41,783 nt of DNA from Lactobacillaceae bacterium (GTDB taxonomy: Bacteria > Bacillota > Bacilli > Lactobacillales > Lactobacillaceae): NCBI GenBank assembly GCA_031282325.1, contig JAITDY010000005.1:1-41783 (forward strand), read 5' to 3'. Positions 32,982 to 41,419 of the stretch are shown piece after piece. Positions within the stretch are counted from its first letter, which is position 1; each line of letters begins with the position of its first letter. The translations under genes and the position numbers were made by a program. Under the pieces are notes generated by a model. That model did not search any database. It saw nothing but the letters and a program-made list of their open reading frames with translations, and was not told the DNA's origin.

Positions 32982-33726
32982 TTTTTAAAATTTCCTTAAT
33001 TAATTTATTATAAGCTCTTGCTCCAGACGATAGGGGCGCAAAATCTTGAATTGCTTTGCCAAAACTTGGGGCTTCACTGATTCGAACATTACGAGGGATT
33101 GTAATGCTGTAAACTTTATCAGCAAAATGTTTTCTAACTTCTGAAGTAACTTGTTTTGAGAGTTTAGTTCTTGAAGTCATCGTCATTAAAACACCTTCAA
33201 TTTCTAATTTATCATTTCCATGCTCTTTTACTAAATCGATTGTTTCACTTAATTGAGCTAGCCCTTCTAAAGCAAAATACTCAGCCTGTACCGGAATCAA
33301 TATCGAGTCTGCAGCTGTTAAGGAATTAAGCGATAGTAATCCTAATGCCGGAGGATTATCAATAATTACGTAATCATAATTTTTTTTCACTTTATCTAAT
33401 TTATTTTTCAAAACTGTTTGTTTGTTTTTGTTTTGAGATATTTTAATTTCAGCTCCAGCTAAAGCCGTAGATGAAGGAACAATATCGTATAAATCAGTTT
33501 CTAAAATGGCTGATTTCATCGATGAACCGCCTACTAAAACATCATAAGTATCTTTTTTTATATTTTCTTCATCAATACCAGATCCAGATGTTGCATTAGC
33601 CTGAGGGTCTAAATCAACTAAAAGTATTTTTTTACCATTTTTTGATAAGCCAGCGGCAATGTTTAATGCGGAAGTTGTTTTGCCAACTCCGCCCTTTTGG
33701 TTTGCAAGTGCAATTACTTTTGTCAT
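32959..33726 (-). CDS. parA: Chromosome partitioning ATPase ParA (Soj)
   Basis: Deviant Walker-type ATPase that positions ParB-parS complexes and modulates DnaA. It carries ALANQKGGVGKTTSALNIAA at the N-terminus (deviant Walker A), LLVDLDPQANATSG, and YVIIDNPPALGLLSLN. Length 255 is normal. It lies 6 bases after rsmG, so the unit rsmG-parA-(68 aa)-parB-DUF951-ychF runs without a visible terminator. The lack of noc in front of parA differs from Bacillus. Confidence 0.96.
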   Translation of the reverse strand: MTKVIALANQKGGVGKTTSALNIAAGLSKNGKKILLVDLDPQANATSGSGIDEENIKKDTYDVLVGGSSMKSAILETDLYDIVPSSTALAGAEIKISQNKNKQTVLKNKLDKVKKNYDYVIIDNPPALGLLSLNSLTAADSILIPVQAEYFALEGLAQLSETIDLVKEHGNDKLEIEGVLMTMTSRTKLSKQVTSEVRKHFADKVYSITIPRNVRISEAPSFGKAIQDFAPLSSGARAYNKLIKEILKNDKKEDN

Positions 33727-33732
33727 ATATTT

Positions 33733-34449
33733 TTATTTTATAGGGTTTTTTGAAGGTGTACCAGCCTGCCTTGGATATTTTTTGGGTGTTTGTTTTATTT
33801 TCTTAATTTCTATTAATGTTCTCGGATTCCCATTTGGCAAATTAAATTCAAAAAGCGAGCCAATTTCTCCTCCTAAAATTTTGATTGCGTTCTTAGCATC
33901 ATTTAATTCTTGAACATAGGAAGCTGACTTAAACAATATTATCGTTCCATTTACTTTAGCTAAAGGCATTAAATATTCCAATAGTGTTGCAGTATTGCTA
34001 ACCGCACGCGCAGTAACAAAATCAAAACTTTCTCTATAATTTAAATTATTTCCAATATCTTCTGCTCGATAATGCTCAGTTTTTACATTTTTTAAATTTA
34101 ATTTTTCAATTAATTCATTGAGAAAATTTAATCTTTTTTTTAATGAATCAATAAGTGTTACTTCAAGTTTTGGATTAACAATACTTAAAACCATACCTGG
34201 GAAGCCCGCTCCCGTACCAACATCTGCAATACTTATTTTTTCATCTAATTTTGGAAAATAAATTAGAGGGGTTATAGAATCATAAAAATGTTTTATCCAT
34301 ACATCTAATTCTTCAATTATGGTAGTTAAATTTAAACTTTTATTAGTATTTATTAAATCTTGAAAATAGATATCAAGCTGCTTAATTTTTAAGGCAGATA
34401 ATTTTATACCTTGATCTTCTAATGCTGAAATTACTTCATTTTTATCCAC
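33733..34449 (-). CDS. rsmG: 16S rRNA (guanine527-N7)-methyltransferase RsmG
   Basis: SAM-dependent methyltransferase that modifies G527 in 16S rRNA; loss gives low-level streptomycin resistance in several bacteria. The Rossmann motif I is ISIADVGTGAGFPGMVL near residue 72, with LTTIIEELDVWIKHFYDS before it, and RAEDI and TARAVSNTATLLEYL after it. At 238 residues it is normal, with a basic C-terminal tail (KIKQTPKKYPRQAGTPSK). The start overlaps the end of the AI-2E permease gene by 8 bases. Confidence 0.95.
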   Translation of the reverse strand: MDKNEVISALEDQGIKLSALKIKQLDIYFQDLINTNKSLNLTTIIEELDVWIKHFYDSITPLIYFPKLDEKISIADVGTGAGFPGMVLSIVNPKLEVTLIDSLKKRLNFLNELIEKLNLKNVKTEHYRAEDIGNNLNYRESFDFVTARAVSNTATLLEYLMPLAKVNGTIILFKSASYVQELNDAKNAIKILGGEIGSLFEFNLPNGNPRTLIEIKKIKQTPKKYPRQAGTPSKNPIK

Positions 34450-35575
34450 GTTTTTTTCTCTTTATACTTTCTGAAATTGATTCCTTATATTCTTTTTGTT
34501 GAATTCCATATAAATCAAATGCAAAAATTACAATAGTTTTTAAAATAGCATAAGTAGGAACCACTAAAATCATTCCTAAAATTCCCCAAATATTACCTGC
34601 TGAAAGCAATAACACCAATATTGTCAATGGATGAATTCGTAAATTTCTGCCAATAATGTTTGGATACAATAAATTTCCATCGATTTGCGACACAATTATA
34701 ACGACTATAACAACAGCTATTGCTTGCTCTGGGCGAATCGTAAGAGCAATTATTATTGATGGAATAATTCCAATAAATTGACCGACATAGGGAATTAAAT
34801 TCACAATACCTGCAAATAATGCAAGCAATATGGCAAATGGTTGATGAATAATTAAATATCCAATTGCAATTGATATGCCAACAAATAAGGCTTCAACAAA
34901 TTGTCCACTAATATAATTACTGATCGTGCTATTCATTTTTGTAGCTAAATCATCAACTTGTTTTCCGTATTTCAAAAAAAAATGTTTCGAAATAAATGGG
35001 ATGAATTTATGGCTGTCCATCAAAAAATAAAAAAGCATAATAAGGATCGTAATTGTATTAATAAAAATACCCGTGGTAAATTGAAAAATATTAGTTACAT
35101 TATTTAAGAATGTTTGTAAATTTACAGAAAATTTATCAGTAATTTGTTTTTCAATATCGTTAATTGAAATTTTAAAATTTGATTTTTTAAGCCATTCCGA
35201 ATTTAAAATATCAGACATATACTTTTTAATTTCGTCAGCCCAATTAGGAACATCTTTAATCATTGAAGTAATTTGATTAAATAATTGAGGTACCGTTAGA
35301 ATTATTAAACTTATAATAACCAACAAAAATAAAAGATAAACAACTATTACAGATAAATTGTGTTTTAATTTAAATTTATTTTCCAATAACTTAGTAATTG
35401 GATGCAATAAATAAAATAAAAAGCTAGCTATAATAATCGGTGTAAAAACTGTTTTAAAAAAAATAGAAAGTGGTTGTAACAGAAAATTTAATTTACTTAA
35501 AATAATTATTAAAACACCAATTGCTAGTATTTCTAATGTCCAATATAAAATATCATTCTTTTTTAAAAAATTCAT
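34442..35575 (-). CDS. AI-2E transporter family permease
   Basis: Polytopic membrane protein of 377 residues. The AI-2E family (TqsA, YtvI) comprises transporters or channels for small molecules or Na+/H+; the substrate is unknown. I count about eight helices: three at the N-terminus (TLEILAIGVLIIILSKL; TVFTPIIIASFLFYLLHP), a large central amphipathic region (residues about 110-150), and a run from residue 155 to 340. The GIVNLIPYVGQFIGIIPS segment with the NLIPY-type motif is diagnostic. It is the first gene of the rsmG-parA unit and divergent from the small basic protein gene. Confidence 0.85.
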   Translation of the reverse strand: MNFLKKNDILYWTLEILAIGVLIIILSKLNFLLQPLSIFFKTVFTPIIIASFLFYLLHPITKLLENKFKLKHNLSVIVVYLLFLLVIISLIILTVPQLFNQITSMIKDVPNWADEIKKYMSDILNSEWLKKSNFKISINDIEKQITDKFSVNLQTFLNNVTNIFQFTTGIFINTITILIMLFYFLMDSHKFIPFISKHFFLKYGKQVDDLATKMNSTISNYISGQFVEALFVGISIAIGYLIIHQPFAILLALFAGIVNLIPYVGQFIGIIPSIIIALTIRPEQAIAVVIVVIIVSQIDGNLLYPNIIGRNLRIHPLTILVLLLSAGNIWGILGMILVVPTYAILKTIVIFAFDLYGIQQKEYKESISESIKRKKRG

Positions 35576-35612
35576 AATTAATTACTATTATATAAGTTGT
35601 TTTGTTTTTTAC

Positions 35613-35641
35613 TTGCTTAATTTCTTAAAATCACGTAAAAT
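35613..35641 (+). promoter_or_regulatory. Promoter of the 59-residue protein gene
   Basis: TTGCTT (35613-35618), 17-base spacer, TAAAAT (35636-35641), about 40 bases before the ATG at 35683. Confidence 0.55.
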
Positions 35642-35682
35642 ATTAACTTGTATTTGAATATTCAAAAAAGGAAACTAAAACT

Positions 35683-35862
35683 ATGGCAGGAACTAAAAAT
35701 CAAACTGGAAAACGAGTTTATAATTCTCTAGGCAGAAGTACTCGTCCAGTTTCACACAGTAATCAAAAAGTTCAACAACAAAAACGTACTGCTCAATTAC
35801 AACAATGGGCAAAAGGAACTGAAGGCGTTGAACTTCCAAAAGCAATTAAAATTAATGCTTAA
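35683..35862 (+). CDS. Small basic protein, unidentified (59 residues)
   Basis: No family recognised. The 59-residue ORF has its own promoter-like sequence, an AAGGA site about 10 bases upstream and a perfect terminator downstream, so it is a convincing free-standing gene. The protein is basic, Gln- and Arg-rich and polar: it begins MAGTKNQTGKRVYNSLGRST, continues VSHSNQKVQQQKR and ends GVELPKAIKINA. No hydrophobic segment and no Cys. Composition suggests nucleic-acid or ribosome binding, but this is speculative. It is the only plus-strand protein gene in the last 29 kb. Confidence 0.7.
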   Translation: MAGTKNQTGKRVYNSLGRSTRPVSHSNQKVQQQKRTAQLQQWAKGTEGVELPKAIKINA

Positions 35863-35864
35863 AT

Positions 35865-35896
35865 AAAAAGCAGTAACTGACGAGTTACTGCTTTTT
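35865..35896. terminator. Bidirectional terminator between the 59-residue gene and rlmH
   Basis: Perfect 14-bp inverted repeat (35865-35878 with 35883-35896) with A- and T-runs. It overlaps the rlmH stop codon and so serves both convergent genes. Confidence 0.9.
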
Positions 35897-36377
35897 ATTT
35901 ATGATATGGAGTGTGATTATTAATCATAAAAGAACGATATATTTGTTCGCTAACCACCACTCGAGCCAATTGATGAGGTAAGGTAATCTTGCCTAATGAA
36001 AATTGATAATCTGCCCTGTTTTTTACGTCGTTACTTAAGCCTAATGAACCACCAATAATAAAATCAATTGTTGAAAAACCATTAAATGCCAATTTCGACA
36101 TTTTTTCAGCCAGTAATTCGGAACTAATAATGTTTCCTTCAATAGTCATAGCAATTACATAATCTTTAGGATTAACTTTAGACAAAATTAAGTCGCCTTC
36201 TTTTTTTAGAATATTTAATTGATCATTTTCGTTATCATTTTCGGGCGTTGGTAGGTCTTTTAATTCTATAATATTAAAATCAGAAAAACGAGATAATCTT
36301 TTTGTATATTCTACTATTGCATCAGTAAAATATTTTTCTTTAATTTTTCCTACAACAATTAAATTTATTTTTAACAT
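35895..36377 (-). CDS. rlmH: 23S rRNA (pseudouridine1915-N3)-methyltransferase RlmH
   Basis: SPOUT-type methyltransferase that modifies pseudouridine 1915 of the 70S ribosome. The N-terminal part starts INLIVVGKIKEKYFTDAIVEY. The SAM knot is at FIIGGSLGLSNDVKNRA, and the C-terminal signature is SLGKITLPHQLARVVVSEQIYRSF, with NNHTPYHK at the end. Length is 160. It is the last gene of the walR-walK-htrA-rlmH operon, a common arrangement in Firmicutes, 6 bases after htrA. Confidence 0.96.
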   Translation of the reverse strand: MLKINLIVVGKIKEKYFTDAIVEYTKRLSRFSDFNIIELKDLPTPENDNENDQLNILKKEGDLILSKVNPKDYVIAMTIEGNIISSELLAEKMSKLAFNGFSTIDFIIGGSLGLSNDVKNRADYQFSLGKITLPHQLARVVVSEQIYRSFMINNHTPYHK

Positions 36378-36383
36378 TATTTA

Positions 36384-37676
36384 TTATTTTAATTCTTGGG
36401 TTAGTTTAATAGATGCAGTTTTCTGAGTTTCGCCACGATAATATGTTAATTTCACCGTGTCATTCATTTTATGTTTATATAAAGCATCTTTTAATTCAGC
36501 GCTTGTTTTAACTTTTTTGCCATCAATTCCAACGATTACATCATATTTTTTCAAACCAGCTTTTTTAGCTGGTGAATCATCATTTGAAAATGCAGCCACA
36601 ACAATTCCACTTTTAATATCGGTAGGAATTTTTAAAGTTTTTTCTCTATCTTCATCATCAACATCTGACAAATCAATAATTGATACTCCCAACGCTGGGC
36701 GTATAACTTTCCCGTCTTTAACTAATTTATTAATAATATTTACAACTGTATCTGAAGGAATTGCAAAACCCATGCCTTCTACTGATACGCCACTTTCAGT
36801 TTGTGTTAGTTTTTGTGATGTGATTCCAATTACTTGGCCGTTCATGTTGACAAGTGCACCACCAGAATTGCCTGGATTAATAGCAGCATCAGTTTGAATA
36901 GCTATGGCTTGTCCATAATTAGTACCGTCTTCTCCAATGTTACTTACTAAACGATTATTGGCTGACACAATCCCTTCAGTTAGCGTAGAAGAGAACTCAT
37001 CCCCTAATGGTGAGCCAATTGCAACTACTTGTTGCCCAACTTGAATTTGAGAAGATTTACCAAATTCAGCTACTGACTTAACATTTTTACTATCAATTTT
37101 AATAACTGCTAAATCAGTCATTGCATCTTTTCCAACTAATTTGGCATCTATTTTCTTACCATCAAACAAAACTACTTGTAATTTATTAGCACCATCAACA
37201 ACGTGATTATTTGTAACTATATATGCATTTCCATCTTCGCTTTTATAAATAACGCCTGAGCCTGAGCCTACTTCTTCATATTCTTCTTCAGTACTTGATG
37301 AAGAAGAATCACTCTTTTCTTTGCTTGATTCGCTTTTAGATGAAGAACCTGATTCGTCTTTACCTTGACCACCAAATTGGTCCCAAAAATCATTTAAATC
37401 ACTGTCGCTATCCGATTTTGATGATTTAACTTGTTCATTAATTACTGATACAACTGATTCTTTTAAAGCATTATAAACTTTGGTTGAAGAACTTTGTCCT
37501 TTGATTGTAACTGGGCTAATTTTAGAATTGGAACTGCTTTGATTATTATTTAACTGCGATATATTTTGTGTTAATCCACCGTTTTCTTTTAAATATAGAT
37601 ATCCACTGCCTGTAGCTACACTTGCGCCGATTAGGCTAGATGCCAAAATAATTCCAATTGTTTTTCCTTTTTTCAA
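36384..37676 (-). CDS. htrA: Serine protease HtrA (DegP-like)
   Basis: Membrane-anchored extracellular protease and chaperone that clears misfolded exported proteins. One N-terminal helix (TIGIILASSLIGASVATGSGY) anchors it. The catalytic triad is His in TNNHVVDGA (near residue 158), Asp in AMTDLAVIKID (near 187) and Ser in NPGNSGGALV (near 271); one PDZ domain follows (residues about 330-425, with AAFSNDDSPAKKAGLKKYD). Between anchor and protease lies a long Ser- and Glu-rich linker (residues about 80-135; SSSSSTEEEYEEV). It sits 42 bases after walK, so it is likely in the wal operon. Confidence 0.96.
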   Translation of the reverse strand: MKKGKTIGIILASSLIGASVATGSGYLYLKENGGLTQNISQLNNNQSSSNSKISPVTIKGQSSSTKVYNALKESVVSVINEQVKSSKSDSDSDLNDFWDQFGGQGKDESGSSSKSESSKEKSDSSSSSTEEEYEEVGSGSGVIYKSEDGNAYIVTNNHVVDGANKLQVVLFDGKKIDAKLVGKDAMTDLAVIKIDSKNVKSVAEFGKSSQIQVGQQVVAIGSPLGDEFSSTLTEGIVSANNRLVSNIGEDGTNYGQAIAIQTDAAINPGNSGGALVNMNGQVIGITSQKLTQTESGVSVEGMGFAIPSDTVVNIINKLVKDGKVIRPALGVSIIDLSDVDDEDREKTLKIPTDIKSGIVVAAFSNDDSPAKKAGLKKYDVIVGIDGKKVKTSAELKDALYKHKMNDTVKLTYYRGETQKTASIKLTQELK

Positions 37677-37717
37677 AATAAGCTACCTCGCTTTAATTAT
37701 TATTATTATTTATTATA

Positions 37718-39571
37718 TTATTGTTTTACAATCGGTAATTCAATGAACATTGTTGTTCCCTTACCTTCAGAAGATTCTGCCCATATAGTGCCATTTAGGG
37801 CTTCAACAACTTCTTTAGAAATTGCCAATCCCAAGCCAGAACCACCTTGTTTTCTAGCTCTCGCCTTATCTACACGATAAAAGCGATTAAAAATATTTTT
37901 AATATCTTTTTTAGGTATGCCCAAGCCTTTATCGATGATAGAAATACGTACTTTATCATCAATTTTTTTAATATCAACAGTAATTGCACTTCCATTTGGC
38001 GAATATTTAATCGCGTTATTAATTATATTATCCATAACTTGCATAAATCGGTCTGGATCTATATCGACAAAAATATTACTTATTTTATATTTCTTCACAA
38101 AATTATATTTCTTATCGTGTTCCGCATTCCCTTGTTCGACAATAATATCAAACCTATTTAAAATATGATCGATATAGCGCGAAATATTAATAAACTCTTT
38201 CTCTAGTTTAAGCGTTTTTTGATCAATACGCGACAATTCCAAAAGATCATTAATCATTCTTATCATTCTTTGCGTTTCATTATGAGCAACATTTAAAAAC
38301 TGCCTAACAATTTTTACTGGTGGCATTTTCCCATCTTGAAGGGTTTCAATATATGAATTAACTGATGTTAATGGAGTTCTTAATTCATGGCTAACATTAG
38401 AAACGAAGTTTTTTTGTTCTAATTCCAATTTAGTCTCTAAAGTAACGTCTCGAATAACTAAAACCGCTCCTGTAATAAAGCCTGATTTTCTTCGAATTAA
38501 ACTACTTGTAACCTTTAAGACTAAATTTTGATTCTCAATATTTTTTAAGATGATTCCCTTCGGTTTTTCTAGCAACTCCCTAAAAGAAATTTTATTATCT
38601 TCTAATTTCAATATATCTTGAATTTGTTTATCAACAATATCATCCTCTATTAAATTCAATAACTCTCCAGCTGTTATATTCACAACTAAAACTTTCCCGT
38701 TTCTATCCACGGAAATAACACCGTCAGTCATATTGCTTAAAAGTGAATCTAATCGATCTCTTTCAAATTGAGAATTAGATTTTTCTTGCATTAACGAAAC
38801 AGACAATTCATTAATGTTTTTTGCTAAATTGCCAATTTCATCATTAGAATTAATACTATTCAAAACTTGATAATGTCCGTTAATTAGTTGCTTAGTTTGA
38901 TTAGAAATATTTTCGATTGGGTTGCTAAACCAGCGAGAAATCATAAAACTAACGCCGGCGGCCGCTAATATGGGAATCAACATAGAACCAATAAAAAGTT
39001 TGGTAATGTTTGAAATATTTTCATAAGTAGCACTCATATCTGCAACATATAAAATTATTCCAATAATCTTGTCGTTTTCCTTTAATCTAGCAGTAGAAAT
39101 AAAATATGGATTACCATTAACTTTTAATTGCATTTCTTCTTTAAATTTTTTATTAGAAATGGCTTTGGAAATATTTTTTATAATATTTTTGGTTTTTAAA
39201 ACGGAAGTATACTTTAAGGTAACATTTTGCTTCATATTGATTGAATTTGCACCACGTATAATTCCCCTACCATCAATAACAATTATTGAGTCATTGCTTC
39301 CAATTCCTGTAACCGTTGACAAGGTTGAATTGACTTCAGAATTTCCAGATTTTTCGTTTGGATTTATAAGATTAGCTAATAATTGTTTTCTGGTGTCCTC
39401 AGAAACAAATGCTTGCTCTTTAACAGAATCAATCATTTGATTTTGAAGTTGTCCTATAAAAATAATTCCAAAAATTCCAATAGTTGTTAAAGTAACTAAC
39501 GTAAAAATTAATGCAATTTTAATGTGCACTAAATTAACAAAAATTTTAATTTTAGCAAATAACTCTTTCAT
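37718..39571 (-). CDS. walK: Cell-wall sensor histidine kinase WalK (VicK/YycG)
   Basis: Essential sensor kinase of cell-wall homeostasis in low-GC Gram-positives. Domains in order: TM1 (IALIFTLVTLTTIGIFGIIF), an extracellular sensor of about 150 residues, TM2 (LFIGSMLIPILAAAGVSFMI, near 190), HAMP (ISRWFSNPIENISNQTKQLI), PAS (RLDSLLSNMTDGVISVDRNG), HisKA with VSHELRTPLTSVNSYI (near residue 393), and HATPase with NIINNAIKYS, FNRFYRVDKARARKQ and GSGLGLAISKEV. The length of 617 and the full extracellular loop are of the Lactobacillus/Bacillus type rather than the streptococcal type. It is directly followed by htrA; walH, walI and walJ are not present here. Confidence 0.96.
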   Translation of the reverse strand: MKELFAKIKIFVNLVHIKIALIFTLVTLTTIGIFGIIFIGQLQNQMIDSVKEQAFVSEDTRKQLLANLINPNEKSGNSEVNSTLSTVTGIGSNDSIIVIDGRGIIRGANSINMKQNVTLKYTSVLKTKNIIKNISKAISNKKFKEEMQLKVNGNPYFISTARLKENDKIIGIILYVADMSATYENISNITKLFIGSMLIPILAAAGVSFMISRWFSNPIENISNQTKQLINGHYQVLNSINSNDEIGNLAKNINELSVSLMQEKSNSQFERDRLDSLLSNMTDGVISVDRNGKVLVVNITAGELLNLIEDDIVDKQIQDILKLEDNKISFRELLEKPKGIILKNIENQNLVLKVTSSLIRRKSGFITGAVLVIRDVTLETKLELEQKNFVSNVSHELRTPLTSVNSYIETLQDGKMPPVKIVRQFLNVAHNETQRMIRMINDLLELSRIDQKTLKLEKEFINISRYIDHILNRFDIIVEQGNAEHDKKYNFVKKYKISNIFVDIDPDRFMQVMDNIINNAIKYSPNGSAITVDIKKIDDKVRISIIDKGLGIPKKDIKNIFNRFYRVDKARARKQGGSGLGLAISKEVVEALNGTIWAESSEGKGTTMFIELPIVKQ

Positions 39572-40291
39572 TTATAAATTATTAGTAATTTTTTTTACAA
39601 AATAACCAACTCCACGTTTAGTCATAACAATTTGAGGATGCGCGGAATCTTCTTCAATTTTTTCTCGTAAACGTCTAACAGTAACATCAACGGTTCTTAC
39701 GTCACCATAATAATCAAATCCCCATATTTCATTTAATAAGGAATCACGAGTCATTACTTGACCACTATGCTTAACTAAATAAAGCAATAATTCAAATTCT
39801 CTATGGGTTAAATCTATTTCTTCCCCATCACGACTAACGGAATAGGAATTTGGATTTATAACTAAATCTTGAATTATAATTTCACTTTGGTTGCCGGCGG
39901 AATTGTTATTGATAATATCGTTTAAATTATTTCCAATATTTCGCAATCTAGCCTTAACTCGAGACATTAATTCTCTATTAGAAAATGGCTTTGTTACATA
40001 ATCATCAGCCCCTAATTCTAATCCTAGAACCTTATCGATTTCATCGTCTCTAGCAGTAACCATTATTACAGGCAAATTAGAAGTTTGACGTATTTCACGC
40101 AAAACTTCAAACCCGTCTAATTCTGGTAACATTTGATCCAACAAAATTAAATCTGGTTTTTCGCTTTGAAATGTTTCTAAGGCTTCTTTTCCATCAGTTG
40201 CAACAACAACTTCGTATCCTTCTTTTTCTAAATTATATTTGATAACTTCTGAAATTGATTTTTCATCATCAACAACTAAAATCTTTGTCAT
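39572..40291 (-). CDS. walR: Response regulator WalR (VicR/YycF)
   Basis: OmpR-type response regulator partner of WalK. Receiver: ILVVDDEKSISEVI, phosphoacceptor in LILLDQMLPELDGF (near residue 53) and ADDYVTKPFS. DNA-binding domain: LTHREFELLLYLVKHSGQ, LNEIWGFDYYGDVRTVDVTV, RLREKIE and MTKRGVGYFV, which is close to known WalR proteins. Length 239. The stop is 1 base before the walK ATG. The start codon has no ribosome binding site and lies 7 bases from an extended -10, so the transcript may be leaderless. Confidence 0.97.
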   Translation of the reverse strand: MTKILVVDDEKSISEVIKYNLEKEGYEVVVATDGKEALETFQSEKPDLILLDQMLPELDGFEVLREIRQTSNLPVIMVTARDDEIDKVLGLELGADDYVTKPFSNRELMSRVKARLRNIGNNLNDIINNNSAGNQSEIIIQDLVINPNSYSVSRDGEEIDLTHREFELLLYLVKHSGQVMTRDSLLNEIWGFDYYGDVRTVDVTVRRLREKIEEDSAHPQIVMTKRGVGYFVKKITNNL

Positions 40292-40298
40292 ACATTTA

Positions 40299-40304
40299 AT
40301 TATA
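40299..40304 (-). promoter_or_regulatory. Extended -10 element of the walR operon
   Basis: On the minus strand, TGTTATAAT (TGn plus TATAAT) with only 7 bases between TATAAT and the walR ATG. No strong -35 is visible, consistent with an extended -10 promoter. Confidence 0.55.
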
Positions 40305-40325
40305 ACAATCTCATTAAGTAAACAC

Positions 40326-40354
40326 TTGCATAAATGCCTTTACGGTGTTAACAT
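40326..40354 (+). promoter_or_regulatory. Promoter of tRNA-Lys
   Basis: TTGCAT (40326-40331), 17-base spacer, TAACAT (40349-40354), 18 bases before the tRNA 5' end. Confidence 0.5.
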
Positions 40355-40371
40355 ATTTAGGTAATATGTCT

Positions 40372-40444
40372 GGATGAGTAGCTCAGTTGGTAGAGCAACG
40401 GACTCTTAATCCGTGGGTCCAGGGTTCGAGCCCCTGCTTATCCA
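40372..40444 (+). tRNA. tRNA-Lys (anticodon CTT)
   Basis: A 73-base cloverleaf: acceptor GGATGAG pairs with CTTATCC (one G-T wobble), D arm AGCTCAGTTGGTAGAGC, anticodon stem ACGGA/TCCGT with loop CTCTTAA (anticodon CTT, reading AAG), T arm with GGTTCGAGCC, discriminator A. The CCA is not encoded. A terminator follows. Confidence 0.97.
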
Positions 40445-40474
40445 TAAATAACATTGCTGATAATAAATCAGAGA

Positions 40475-40498
40475 AAAAACACCTTAATTGGTGTTTTT
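40475..40498 (+). terminator. Terminator after tRNA-Lys
   Basis: Inverted repeat AAAAACACC (40475-40483) and GGTGTTTTT (40490-40498), 30 bases after the tRNA. Confidence 0.75.
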
Positions 40499-40536
40499 AA
40501 TTTAACTAAATTTGTTTAATTGAATTTTATCAATTC

Positions 40537-40686
40537 TTATTTCTTAGCAAAATAAAATAATAGTAATGCAATTAATAATAAAATAAAACTTTCAATAAGG
40601 GTAAGATTAATTCCCAAATAGTTACTAAAGAAACTAATAGCAAGTATCAATATTGCTAAAATAGTAAAAATAATTTTTTTAAACAT
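40537..40686 (-). CDS. Small two-helix membrane protein, unidentified (49 residues)
   Basis: No family recognised. From the ATG at 40686 the 49-residue product is almost wholly hydrophobic, with two helices (IIFTILAILILAISFF and SFILLLIALLLFYFA) joined by a short polar turn, a MFKK start and a terminal AKK. GAGG lies 11 bases before the ATG. It starts 13 bases after the stop of the 40700-41419 gene, so it is probably the last member of that membrane-protein operon. Its size and topology are compatible with an immunity-type or accessory membrane protein, but that is a guess. Confidence 0.5.
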   Translation of the reverse strand: MFKKIIFTILAILILAISFFSNYLGINLTLIESFILLLIALLLFYFAKK

Positions 40687-40699
40687 ATACAAATATTCC

Positions 40700-41419
40700 T
40701 CATTTTTCTAATTTTTTTACAAATCGTTTTTTATCTAATGCAACTATAAATAATTTTTTCGTACCCCAATTAATAATATAGATTGAAATCATAAAAATAA
40801 TTAAAGATAAGCCAATCGATATATATGGACTTAAGTATCCTGAAGATGCAAAAAGCAATAAAATAAATATTCCACTATCCATAAATTGACTTGCAAGAGT
40901 TGCTAATTTCCACAAACCATTCTGATCAACATTTTGAATTAATTTAATGTTTCTTTGCTGGACAGCTGGATAAGCTAACGATGGATAAAGTAAGAATCTT
41001 GGATAGATGATTGCCATAATTACACTTACTGAGGTTATAACTGATATATATATAAAATTATGAATAGAGATAACTATAATTATATATTTCAAAATTGTAC
41101 TAGGAAGAACATATAGACGTAATATATCTAATTTAGTTTTAGCCACTTCTGTTAACGGTCTATCTGCCAAAATATACAATTCCGTAATTCGTCCATTAGA
41201 ATCGAAAGAAAATATTTCTGGAAAATTGCTTACGTAAGTGGCCATTGCTTCTTTTATGTGCAATGATAACTGCAAAATTAAAGTCCACCTAATATAATTA
41301 TTAGCATAAAAACTAGTATTCAAACCAATTAAGATTCCAAATTGAGCCCACATTGATATGCTGCCCAACAAGAGGGGTATGCCAAAATTACTCGTTGGAA
41401 TACGACTACCGATTTTCAT
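40700..41419 (-). CDS. Membrane protein of unknown function
   Basis: No family recognised. From the ATG at 41419 it has 239 residues. About six hydrophobic stretches are visible, for example TSNFGIPLLLGSISMWAQFG, SVIMAIIYPRFLLYPSLAYP and SIGLSLIIFMISIYIINWG. A polar segment (ATYVSNFPEIFSFDSNGRIT) may lie between helices. The basic tail KKRFVKKLEK is likely inside the cell. The ATG overlaps the stop of the upstream ORF by 4 bases (ATGA), with no ribosome binding site, so it is translationally coupled; an in-frame TTG at 41434 is an alternative. It might be the second part of a split gene, but the ATGA overlap favours two genes. Confidence 0.55.
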   Translation of the reverse strand: MKIGSRIPTSNFGIPLLLGSISMWAQFGILIGLNTSFYANNYIRWTLILQLSLHIKEAMATYVSNFPEIFSFDSNGRITELYILADRPLTEVAKTKLDILRLYVLPSTILKYIIIVISIHNFIYISVITSVSVIMAIIYPRFLLYPSLAYPAVQQRNIKLIQNVDQNGLWKLATLASQFMDSGIFILLLFASSGYLSPYISIGLSLIIFMISIYIINWGTKKLFIVALDKKRFVKKLEK

